44,588 bases of DNA, from positions 1-44,588 of the forward strand of contig CASFBR010000039.1 of NCBI GenBank assembly GCA_949292795.1, given 5' to 3'. Both the position numbers and the translations under genes were made by a program. Source of the DNA: an uncultured Eubacteriales bacterium. GTDB taxonomy: Bacteria; Bacillota; Clostridia; Lachnospirales; Lachnospiraceae. The first letter of the stretch is position 1; each line of letters starts with the position of its first letter. A model generated the notes under the pieces. That model ran no database searches. It saw only the letters and a program-made list of their open reading frames with translations, and was not told the DNA's origin. Below, one piece after another: positions 34,799-41,731 of the stretch.

Positions 34799-35722
34799 AT
34801 GAGCGAAGAAAAAGAAACAATGGAAGCCTATGAAAAGGAGCTTGAGCAGTCTCTTGTAAAGGTTAAGGAGGGGGACATGGTGACCGGTACGGTTGCAGGT
34901 ATTTCCGATACGGAAGTCACCGTAGACCTTGGCATTTACAGTGAAGGGCTGATCCGCCTTTCAGAGCTGAGCCACAACCCCAGGTTTTCAATCAAGAAAG
35001 ATATTGCGGTCGGCGATACTGTGAGCGCCGTCGTTATCTCTGAAGATGACGGTGAGGGCCATATTCTCCTGTCCAAAAAACAGGCGGACGACATTCTGGC
35101 ATGGGACGGCCTTCAGGCAATGATGGATGAAGGCACTGTGCTGACACTTAAGATCGGCGGCGTTGTCAAGGGCGGCGTTGTCACCTATGTCAACGGTGTC
35201 CGAGGCTTTATCCCCGCTTCTCAGCTGGCACTTGGCTATGTGGAGGATTTAAATACATTCCTTAATCAGACGGTTGAGGCAAAGATCATCACAGTGGATA
35301 AAGATAAAAAACGGCTTGTACTTTCTGTCAGAGAAGTGGAAAAAGCGAAAAAAGAACAGGAACGTCAGGCTCAGATAGCCCGCATCCAGGTTGGCGATGT
35401 GATGGAGGGCACCGTTGAAACGATTACCGGCTACGGCGCATTTATCGATCTCGGAGACGGTATCTCCGGTCTCGTACATATTTCCCAGATCAGCCCGAAA
35501 CGCATCCAGTCCGTCCACGAAGTATTAAAAGAGGGCGACCCGGTCAAGGTAAAGGTCATTGCCGTCAAGGACGGCAAGCTGAGCCTGAGCATGAAAGCGC
35601 TCCAGGACGCCGATGCGCCGGTTTCATCCGCAAAGGAAGAAACCTTCCACTACAAAGAGGACGGTAAGGCGGCAACCGGTCTTGGCTCGATCCTTGCAGG
35701 CTTGCATCTGGACCTTAAATAA
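34799..35722 (+). CDS. Triple S1-domain RNA-binding protein (RpsA-like)
   Basis: 307 residues with three S1 OB folds: about 22-92 (GDMVTGTVAGISDTEVTVDLG), 106-178 (GGVVTYVNGVRGFIPASQL) and 195-267 (GDVMEGTVETITGYGAFIDLGDGISGLVHISQIS). It resembles the short Firmicute S1 proteins, which may help translation or RNA turnover rather than act as a full six-domain ribosomal S1. ATG 34799 has GGAG 7 nt upstream; 13 extra in-frame codons upstream are not used. It is monocistronic, followed by a strong terminator. Confidence 0.9.
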   Translation: MSEEKETMEAYEKELEQSLVKVKEGDMVTGTVAGISDTEVTVDLGIYSEGLIRLSELSHNPRFSIKKDIAVGDTVSAVVISEDDGEGHILLSKKQADDILAWDGLQAMMDEGTVLTLKIGGVVKGGVVTYVNGVRGFIPASQLALGYVEDLNTFLNQTVEAKIITVDKDKKRLVLSVREVEKAKKEQERQAQIARIQVGDVMEGTVETITGYGAFIDLGDGISGLVHISQISPKRIQSVHEVLKEGDPVKVKVIAVKDGKLSLSMKALQDADAPVSSAKEETFHYKEDGKAATGLGSILAGLHLDLK

Positions 35723-35738
35723 AACACAGCGTCTTTTT

Positions 35739-35781
35739 AAAAACACTATGCAGCAGCATTTCTGCGGCATAGTGTTTTTTT
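35739..35781. terminator. Bidirectional terminator between the S1 gene and the PHP gene
   Basis: AAAAACACTATGC and GCATAGTGTTTTT form a perfect 13-bp stem around 15 nt, with T/A runs on both flanks. It is shared by the two convergent genes. Confidence 0.85.
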
Positions 35782-35832
35782 AATTTCCCGGCGCCAGCTT
35801 TTCCTTTTGACATAATGGCCTGCCTGAATGAG

Positions 35833-36573
35833 CTAGATTTTATAAAAGCCGGAACGGTTCTTTTTCTCCGCCAGTGTGGCAAAAAGCAGCTCCTTGCGGT
35901 AGTTGGCCACAAGGCTTTCCGGAAATCCGGTTTCCTTTAAGACCTCCTTTGCAAATGGAAAGCGGCCCACATCCCCGGCAAAATGGGCATCACTTGAAAG
36001 AATAACCGGCACGCCGTAGCTTTTGCACAGCTTTAGCATCGTGATGTCATTGGCCCGGGTGTTCTGGCGGAAGCCCTGCGGATTTAAAGAAGCGTTATTG
36101 ACTTCCAGCAGCGTATGGTATTTTTTTGCCTCCCGCACAATAGCTTCATAATCCAGCGGATAACGGCCGTCGTCGGGATGTCCGATCACATCGATATACG
36201 GATTTCTGATGGCGTTCAAAATGGCTTCGGTATTTTCTTTAATACCTTTAGGCGCCATGCATGGAATATGCAGGCTTGCCACAGTAATATCCAGCCGTGC
36301 CAGCGTCTCTTCCGGCAGATCGACCGCGCCGGCCTCATTTAAAATATTCAGCTCTGCGCCGAACATCAGCTGAACACCTTCCATCTTCCGGGGAATGACT
36401 TTAAAATTCTGAAAGTAAAAAAGCTGGCATGTCCCCGGCATTTTCGGGGCGTGCTCGGTAATGCCTAAAATATCCAGTCCGGTCATGGATGCCGCGTGGG
36501 CCATTTCCCGGATTGTACTGTAAGCATGGCCGCTGGCCAGCGTATGTGTATGCATATCTAATTTATAATTCAT
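35833..36573 (-). CDS. PHP-domain phosphoesterase (YcdX-like)
   Basis: 246 residues. The PHP metal motifs are in order: H8-T-H10 in LDMHTHTLASGHAYS, EHAPKMPG, LHIPCMAP, GHPDDGRYPLDY, LLEVNNASLNP and SSDAHFAGDVG. This is the trinuclear-metal YcdX/hydrolase subfamily; the substrate is unknown. ATG 36573 is taken over the ATG directly upstream because GGAG is 7 nt away. Its first codons overlap the end of the OLD-like ATPase gene by 11 nt, so the two are translated from one message and may work together. Confidence 0.88.
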   Translation of the reverse strand: MNYKLDMHTHTLASGHAYSTIREMAHAASMTGLDILGITEHAPKMPGTCQLFYFQNFKVIPRKMEGVQLMFGAELNILNEAGAVDLPEETLARLDITVASLHIPCMAPKGIKENTEAILNAIRNPYIDVIGHPDDGRYPLDYEAIVREAKKYHTLLEVNNASLNPQGFRQNTRANDITMLKLCKSYGVPVILSSDAHFAGDVGRFPFAKEVLKETGFPESLVANYRKELLFATLAEKKNRSGFYKI

Positions 36574-38434
36574 CATGAATCTCCTTCTTTCTGCTGTCAA
36601 AATAAACAAACTGATCAATGGCATCTAAAATGTCTGCAAATTCTTCTCTTCCCGCCAGCGCGATGTATCGTTCAAGCAGCGCTTCCTCCTGATCTTTAAA
36701 GCGTCCGTAAAACAGATCAAATAAATTATGTCCCCGCATATAAATTTTAAATGCTTCAAAATTTTCTTTAAGATCATCCACAGAAGCGACCTCATGGCCG
36801 AGCACCTGTGTAAAATGACGGCCGCTGCTAAGGCGGTTCAGGTATGCCTGCCACTTTTCAAACAGTGTCTCCCAAAACGCCGTCTCGCTCTCTACAACTC
36901 CGAGACGGGCCATGATCTTTGGATTCAGAAAATAATTTTCAAAGGAATAGTATTTTAAGATCAGTACATTTTTCCGGGTCACCTTCGGCAGCCGGTCCAC
37001 ATCCTCACGGTTACGCTCCTCATAATATTTACATAGCTGACGGGCCAGAACCTCCGGGTCCTTTCCGTCCCCGTCACGGATCATCAAAAACTGATCCTTT
37101 AAGTAGAGCTTATTGATATATTTCAGATTTGCATAGGTCTTAATATTCGTGCAGCTATTTGTCGTAATGATCGCCACCCTGGAAAATGTGCCGTCAGGAT
37201 TGCAGATTTCCGAATAGTACCGGCGCAGCAAAAGCGGCAGGCGGCTCTTATCCTGGCGTCCCTCTACGATAAATACAAAGCTGACATTCATCAGATCATT
37301 GGCTGTGTAGCCAAGGTCATCAAGAATCACATCCACATCCCGCGGCCGGATGGCAATGGAATAATAATCCTCATCCAGAATAATCTGCCGGATCTGCCGG
37401 GACGTAAAATTAAACAGCATATTGGGCGAATGGGTCGAAAAGATCACCTGATTTTTCTTTGAAAGCCGGTAGAGCACCTCCGCGGCCGCCTTTTGCAGCT
37501 GAGGGTGCAAAAAAATTTCCGGATCCTCCATCAGGATAATGCATGAATTTTTCCCTTTTTCGTCGATATAGGCTTCCAGCAGCGACAAAATATAAATGCT
37601 GCGCATGCCCTTTCCGAGCTTTGACACCGGCAGCCGGCTTGCGCGGACCTTATTCACGGCAATCCCCTGAATGTTAAACAGCTCGCTGGAATCTACCCCG
37701 GCCTCATATTCAATCGTCTCGGCGCAGCCGCCGTTTTTCCTGAAATAATAATTCACCTTTTCGGCAAAGGTTTTCAGATGGGACGAATAAAGCTTATATT
37801 CCGTCAGGCGCATCGCTTCGAGCACGTTAAGCGCTCCGGCATTTTTCTGAGTAATAAGCCCGATGCACTGGAAGCACCGGCGGCACTCATGGCGGCTGTC
37901 AAACATACACTGGCAGTCTTTAAGGCGCTGGAGCATTTCATCATCCTGGAACATAAGAATATCATCTTCAATGGCCTGCAGATGGCGGAGACTGTCGATA
38001 AAGTAAATTTTCGGGAGCACCTCGGGGATCGATGTATTATTTTTCTTAAAGCCGTCCGAATACCGCATCCCCTTGTCATGGCCCACGATCAGCGAAAATG
38101 TCAGGCAGTCGCCGTTTAGAGACGGCAGGTGCGCCGTGAACACACGCTTCCACGCATCAAAGCTTTTATATTTGCAAAGAACGCCCCGGCTGTGAAGCTC
38201 CTCGTAATCTTCCGGTTCAAACAAAAGCTGTGCGGTGATTACAATGTTCTGATCCGGAAATGTAAAATCCTCCTCTGCCGGAACGTACTGACCGCATACC
38301 AGGCGCACGGCGTCAAGGACAACCGTTTTTCCGGTATTATTCTTGCCTACAAGGATCAGCGCATAGTCAATGTCCTCGATCAGCATATGACGGATTGATT
38401 TGAAATTTAAAATTTCCAGCCGGCCAATCTTCAT
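36563..38434 (-). CDS. OLD-like ATP-dependent nuclease: AAA ATPase plus TOPRIM
   Basis: 623 residues. An SMC/ABC-type ATPase comes first: Walker A VGKNNTGKT (29-37), a signature-like SKLGKGMRSI (271-280), Walker B IILMEDPE (299-306) and an H-loop FSTHSPN (332-338). A TOPRIM domain follows, with E391 in FIVEG and D454/D456 in IRDGDGKD, then the ENYFLNP motif typical of OLD proteins. A cysteine cluster (174-190: C-x-C, H-x-C-x2-C-x2-C) interrupts the ATPase. OLD proteins include phage-defence and repair nucleases; whether this one cuts DNA is unknown. ATG 38434 has GGAGG 7 nt upstream. The PHP gene overlaps its 3' end. Confidence 0.85.
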   Translation of the reverse strand: MKIGRLEILNFKSIRHMLIEDIDYALILVGKNNTGKTVVLDAVRLVCGQYVPAEEDFTFPDQNIVITAQLLFEPEDYEELHSRGVLCKYKSFDAWKRVFTAHLPSLNGDCLTFSLIVGHDKGMRYSDGFKKNNTSIPEVLPKIYFIDSLRHLQAIEDDILMFQDDEMLQRLKDCQCMFDSRHECRRCFQCIGLITQKNAGALNVLEAMRLTEYKLYSSHLKTFAEKVNYYFRKNGGCAETIEYEAGVDSSELFNIQGIAVNKVRASRLPVSKLGKGMRSIYILSLLEAYIDEKGKNSCIILMEDPEIFLHPQLQKAAAEVLYRLSKKNQVIFSTHSPNMLFNFTSRQIRQIILDEDYYSIAIRPRDVDVILDDLGYTANDLMNVSFVFIVEGRQDKSRLPLLLRRYYSEICNPDGTFSRVAIITTNSCTNIKTYANLKYINKLYLKDQFLMIRDGDGKDPEVLARQLCKYYEERNREDVDRLPKVTRKNVLILKYYSFENYFLNPKIMARLGVVESETAFWETLFEKWQAYLNRLSSGRHFTQVLGHEVASVDDLKENFEAFKIYMRGHNLFDLFYGRFKDQEEALLERYIALAGREEFADILDAIDQFVYFDSRKKEIHDEL

Positions 38435-38488
38435 ATCCATTCCTCCAGTCGGGATAGGCTGTGCATGTTCTCAGGAGCGGCCGCGCAG

Positions 38489-38556
38489 TCCGGCGCGCTT
38501 TCCACTCCGGCGCGCTTTCCACTCCGGCGCGCTTTCCACTCCGGCGCGCTTTGCGT
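38489..38556. repeat. Four 17-bp tandem repeats in the leader of the OLD-like gene
   Basis: TCCGGCGCGCTTTCCAC is repeated exactly at 38489, 38506 and 38523, with a fourth copy at 38540 diverging in its last 4 bases. It lies between the promoter (38570-38597) and the start codon (38434) of the OLD-like gene, and upstream of the divergent lipoprotein gene. The adjacent copies have no spacers. Confidence 0.9.
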
Positions 38557-38569
38557 CCATCCACTATTT

Positions 38570-38597
38570 AGTTTAGCATATCCGGTAAATTTTGCAA
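38570..38597 (-). promoter_or_regulatory. Promoter of the OLD-like/PHP operon
   Basis: TTGCAA (complement of 38592-38597), 16 nt, TAAACT (complement of 38570-38575). The resulting leader of about 130 nt would contain all four tandem repeats. Confidence 0.6.
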
Positions 38598-38659
38598 CAC
38601 CGAAGCGATTTGGGATGCATATGATAAAGCAGTATGAATATGAATCAGGAGGTTTCAGG

Positions 38660-39664
38660 ATGAGAAAAAAATTATGCGCGCTTTTTTGTATTCTGGCGCT
38701 TACGGCCGGAATTTTGGGCGGCTGTGCCGGCAGCGGGCAAAACGGCCGGACAAAAGTGACTTTAAGCGAAGTCGCCCATTCCATCTTTTACGCGCCGATG
38801 TATGTAGCCATCGAAAAGGGGTATTTTGCCGATGAGGGGATCGACCTTGAACTAATCAACAGTAATGGGGCTGATAAGGTTATGACGGCGCTTGTGGCCG
38901 GCGAGGCAGACATCGGCTTTATGGGCTCTGAGGCAACCATCTATGTTTATCAGGAAGGCTCGCAAAACTATGCCGTTAATTTTGCGCAGCTCACTCAGCG
39001 CGCCGGAAATTTCCTTGTCGGCCGCACAGCAGACGATGACTTTACCTGGGAGGATTTAAAAGGTGCGACGGTTCTTGGCGGCCGTGCCGGCGGTATGCCG
39101 CAGATGGTTTTTGAATATATTCTTAAGAAAAATGGGATCGATCCGAAAAACGATCTGACCATTATCCAGAACATCGACTTTGGCGTGACCGCGGAAGCCT
39201 TTGCCGCAGGAACTGCGGATTACACGGTGGAATTTGAGCCGTTTGCCACGTCCCTGGAGCAGGCGGGCAACGGCTATGTCATTGCCTCACTTGGCGTGGA
39301 CAGCGGCTATGTGCCCTACACCTGTTTTTGCGCTCTCGGCGATTATATGGAAAAAAATCCCGAAATCATTCAGGGCTTTACCAATGCAATCCAGAAGGGA
39401 TTAAATTATGTTGCCGGACACACTCCGGAAGAAATCGCCGAAGTAATTGCCCCGCAGTTTGCCGAAACGGATTTTAATGCGCTTGTAACGATCATTGAAC
39501 GCTACTATGAACAGGATACATGGAAAATCGACGCTATTTTCACAGAGGATGCCTTTTTGCTCCTTGAAGATATTTTAAAAGAGGCCGGGGAGCTGTCGCA
39601 GCCCGTAGACTATGATGTTCTTGTCAATACAGAATATGCCGTCAAAGCCAGGGAAATGAATTAG
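38660..39664 (+). CDS. ABC transporter substrate-binding lipoprotein (NMT1/THI5-like)
   Basis: 334 residues. Signal peptide of the lipoprotein type, MRKKLCALFC...AGILGGCAG, with the lipobox cysteine near residue 23. Then comes a periplasmic-binding fold of the NMT1/THI5/SsuA class (SIFYAPMYVAIEKGYFADEGIDLELI, GEADIGFMGSEATIYVYQEG). These bind thiamine precursors, nitrate, alkylsulfonates or similar. No permease or ATPase gene is next to it, so it is an orphan here. The start is ATG 38660 with GGAGG 7 nt upstream; 65 extra in-frame codons before it are translated repeats and leader. No TPP riboswitch was recognised. Confidence 0.88.
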   Translation: MRKKLCALFCILALTAGILGGCAGSGQNGRTKVTLSEVAHSIFYAPMYVAIEKGYFADEGIDLELINSNGADKVMTALVAGEADIGFMGSEATIYVYQEGSQNYAVNFAQLTQRAGNFLVGRTADDDFTWEDLKGATVLGGRAGGMPQMVFEYILKKNGIDPKNDLTIIQNIDFGVTAEAFAAGTADYTVEFEPFATSLEQAGNGYVIASLGVDSGYVPYTCFCALGDYMEKNPEIIQGFTNAIQKGLNYVAGHTPEEIAEVIAPQFAETDFNALVTIIERYYEQDTWKIDAIFTEDAFLLLEDILKEAGELSQPVDYDVLVNTEYAVKAREMN

Positions 39665-39683
39665 TCAGCGGCTTATCAGGCTA

Positions 39684-39712
39684 TTGACAATCCTTTTTTT
39701 ATCCTTTATCAT
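39684..39712 (+). promoter_or_regulatory. Consensus promoter with no gene directly behind it
   Basis: TTGACA (39684-39689), 17 nt, TATCAT (39707-39712), 19 bp after the lipoprotein stop. It would start a transcript near 39719. Confidence 0.75.
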
Positions 39713-39865
39713 GAACGCATAGACAAAATATACGGTATGCCGCTTCGGCAAGCCGCAAGGGAACGCCTTTTTCGCCGTTTAACCTGCCGGCAAGCCTTTA
39801 ATGTGCGGCCGCCGCCCGTTTGTACTGAGCTTAAAGGGTGTACCTGAGAGTAAAGATCACGCAAA

Positions 39866-39960
39866 ATTTCTGTCTGATATGATACGTCTGGCCACACAGG
39901 CTTTTTGTCTGATGCCATACGTCCGATCATACAAAACTTCTGTCTGATACGATACGTTTA
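39866..39960. repeat. Imperfect 36-nt direct repeats
   Basis: TTCTGTCTGATRYSATACGT recurs at about 39867, 39902 and 39938, with diverged filler between. It lies inside the candidate RNA. It resembles the 9409-9486 repeats only loosely. Confidence 0.6.
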
Positions 39961-39968
39961 TTCTCATT

Positions 39969-39998
39969 GCCTGTACCGGCCCGGTACAGGCATTTTTT
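39969..39998 (+). terminator. Strong terminator of the candidate RNA
   Basis: GCCTGTACCGG and CCGGTACAGGC form an 11-bp perfect palindrome around one base, followed by ATTTTTT. Confidence 0.85.
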
Positions 39999-40197
39999 CT
40001 TTTCCGGGAAGCTGCGTTTTCAGGAAAGAAAAAGCTTTGCCTGGATCAGACAAACGGCCGATCCGGACATACAGCACTTAGCCTGAATCGGGCATTTTAC
40101 AGCGCGCCGCTTTTACCGCGTATGCAGCCGATAGCAATGCACGCTGCGAAAACGTAAGATGTATGGCGGAATGATCATATTACAGGAGGTATTTTTT
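39999..40197. other. Leader before the hydrogenase maturation operon
   Basis: No gene was found. A loose TTTCTTTTCC...GGAAAGAAA pairing lies at about 39996-40031. No convincing promoter was seen; only TTTACA-N17-CGTATG near 40100 is conceivable. AGGAGG precedes the first gene. Confidence 0.4.
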
Positions 40198-40485
40198 ATG
40201 GAAAACGCACCAACCCGCATCGCTTTGATCGGTATCATTGTGGAGGACCCGTCGTCCGTTGAAAAGCTCAATGCAACACTGCACCGTTACAGTCCTTATA
40301 TTCTTGGACGGATGGGCATCCCCTACCGTGAAAAAAATGTATCGATCATCAGCATTGTGATGGATGCACCGGCAAATGAAATCAGCGCCTTATCCGGCAA
40401 GCTTGGAATGATGCCCGGAGTCAGCACAAAGACCATTTACTCAAAGGTTACCTCAGAAACAGCAAAAGACGGAGGCACCCCATGA
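40198..40485 (+). CDS. TM1266-type putative iron-only hydrogenase system regulator
   Basis: 95 residues with a ferredoxin-like ACT/NikR-C-like fold: TRIALIGIIVEDPSSVEKLNATLHRY at the N-terminus, GRMGIPYREKNVSIISIVMDAP, and KLGMMPGVSTKTIYSK at the C-terminus. The family is found beside [FeFe]-hydrogenase maturation genes; its activity is not proven. ATG 40198 has AGGAGG 8 nt upstream. Its stop overlaps the hydE start (ATGA), so it is coupled to hydE. It lacks a DNA-binding domain. Confidence 0.88.
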   Translation: MENAPTRIALIGIIVEDPSSVEKLNATLHRYSPYILGRMGIPYREKNVSIISIVMDAPANEISALSGKLGMMPGVSTKTIYSKVTSETAKDGGTP

Positions 40486-41651
40486 TCCAAAAATGGCTCA
40501 GCCGCCTTGAAGCCGAAGGTGACCTGCCGGATGAAGCGCTTAAAGCTTTTTTGGAGGAGTGCTTTCTCCCGTATGCCAGGGACATCCGTCAGCAGCTTTT
40601 TGCCCGCGCCAGGGCGGTGAGCGCGCAGACCTTTCAAAACCGTATCTATGTCCGCGGTCTGATCGAATTTACAAGCTGCTGCCGCAACAACTGCTATTAC
40701 TGTGGAATACGCGCGGGAAACGGCAAGGCCGCCCGCTATCGTCTCTCGCCTGAAGAAATTCTTCAATGCTGCCGCGATGGCTATGCGCTTGGCCTGCGCA
40801 CCTTTGTTTTGCAGGGCGGTGAGGACCCTTATTTTTCTGCCGGTGATATAGAGGCCATTGTAGCGTCCATCCACAAAGCTTATCCCGACTGTGCCATTAC
40901 CCTTTCTTTCGGGGAACATTCAAAGGCAGACTATGCGCGCTGGCGCCGTGCCGGAGCCGTCCGTTATCTTCTACGCCATGAAACTGCCGATGCCGCCCAC
41001 TACCGCCGTCTTCATCCACAGCCTTTAAGTCTTGAACACCGCATCGGATGCCTTTGGGATTTAAAAGCGCTTGGCTATCAGACCGGCGCCGGATTTATGG
41101 TCGGCCCGCCGGGACAGACGACGGATACACTGCTTGCCGATCTTCGTTTTTTGCAGCGTCTTAAACCGGAAATGATCGGCATCGGCCCATTTATCCCACA
41201 CAAAGATACGCCCTTTAAAGACGAGCCGGAGGGCAGTCTGACAAAGACGCTTGTTTTACTGGCCATTTTGCGGCTGATGCACCCCGCCGTTTTGCTGCCC
41301 TCCACAACCGCGCTGAGCACCATTGCTGAAAATGGGCGGGAGCTTGGCATCCTTGCCGGCGCCAACGTTGTTATGCCAAACCTCTCTCCCACCGGGGTCC
41401 GCAAAAAATACATGCTCTATAACAATAAACGCTCAGACCGGGAGGAATCTGCAGCCAATATTGCAGACCTTTCCGAACGCTTCAGAGCAATCGGCTATGT
41501 CATTGATTTTAGCCGGGGCGATTTTCCCAGAGTCACTGCAGACGGCGCAATGCCGGGAAAAATGCCTGCAATCCGCGCCAATGCCAAAATAACGCGGCAG
41601 CGCCGGGAATCGTATAGCAGTGCCGGGAATAAAGCTCAGCCCTGGAAATAA
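40482..41651 (+). CDS. hydE: [FeFe]-hydrogenase H-cluster maturase HydE (radical SAM)
   Basis: 389 residues. The radical-SAM triad is C67-x3-C71-x2-C74 in SCCRNNCYYCGIR. RTFVLQGGEDPYF, GFMVGPPGQTTDTLLADLRFL and IGIGPFIPHKDTPF are typical of HydE. With HydG and HydF it builds the diiron subcluster of [FeFe]-hydrogenase. The start overlaps the TM1266-type gene by 4 nt. The last 20 or so residues (RESYSSAGNKAQPWK) are encoded by the start of a degenerate repeat, so the natural C-terminus may be shorter. An 80-nt gap separates it from hydG. Confidence 0.95.
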   Translation: MIQKWLSRLEAEGDLPDEALKAFLEECFLPYARDIRQQLFARARAVSAQTFQNRIYVRGLIEFTSCCRNNCYYCGIRAGNGKAARYRLSPEEILQCCRDGYALGLRTFVLQGGEDPYFSAGDIEAIVASIHKAYPDCAITLSFGEHSKADYARWRRAGAVRYLLRHETADAAHYRRLHPQPLSLEHRIGCLWDLKALGYQTGAGFMVGPPGQTTDTLLADLRFLQRLKPEMIGIGPFIPHKDTPFKDEPEGSLTKTLVLLAILRLMHPAVLLPSTTALSTIAENGRELGILAGANVVMPNLSPTGVRKKYMLYNNKRSDREESAANIADLSERFRAIGYVIDFSRGDFPRVTADGAMPGKMPAIRANAKITRQRRESYSSAGNKAQPWK

Positions 41652-41694
41652 AATTGCAGCGCCGGGGATAAAGCGTAATACCAGGGAGAAAGCT
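41600..41694 (+). repeat. Degenerate 17-25 nt direct repeats over the hydE 3' end
   Basis: GCAGYGCCGGGRATAAAGC-like units recur at about 41597, 41617, 41655 and 41680 with diverged copies between. They extend from the last codons of hydE into the hydE-hydG gap. Confidence 0.55.
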
Positions 41695-41731
41695 TTAGAT
41701 CAGCCATAAATATTAATCAAAGGAGAAGAAA

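Larger units (their letters stand above)
39719..39998 (+). ncRNA. Candidate noncoding RNA or leader (about 280 nt)
   Basis: It is bounded by the promoter at 39684-39712 and a strong terminator at 39969-39998. Inside are UGCCG-CUU-CGGCA, a possible CCUUUAA...UUAAAGG pairing (about 39793-39839) and a 36-nt imperfect repeat. No plus-strand open frame of gene size exists. No known family was recognised; 6S RNA, tmRNA, RNase P and SRP RNA were considered and did not fit. It could also be the attenuated leader of the hydrogenase maturation operon that starts 200 nt further on. Confidence 0.5.

Noticed and set aside
38465..38659. N-terminal extension of the binding lipoprotein by 65 codons
   Set aside because: It would translate the 17-bp tandem repeats and bury the lipoprotein signal peptide; ATG 38660 has a proper ribosome site.
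38598..38659. Possible TPP riboswitch before the NMT1/THI5-like gene
   Set aside because: No CTGAGA or other thi-box landmarks are present in the short leader.
39709..39930. A 73-codon minus-strand open frame in the gap before the hyd operon
   Set aside because: It covers the repeat region, has no convincing ribosome site and shows no protein-like pattern; the plus strand has the promoter and terminator signals.
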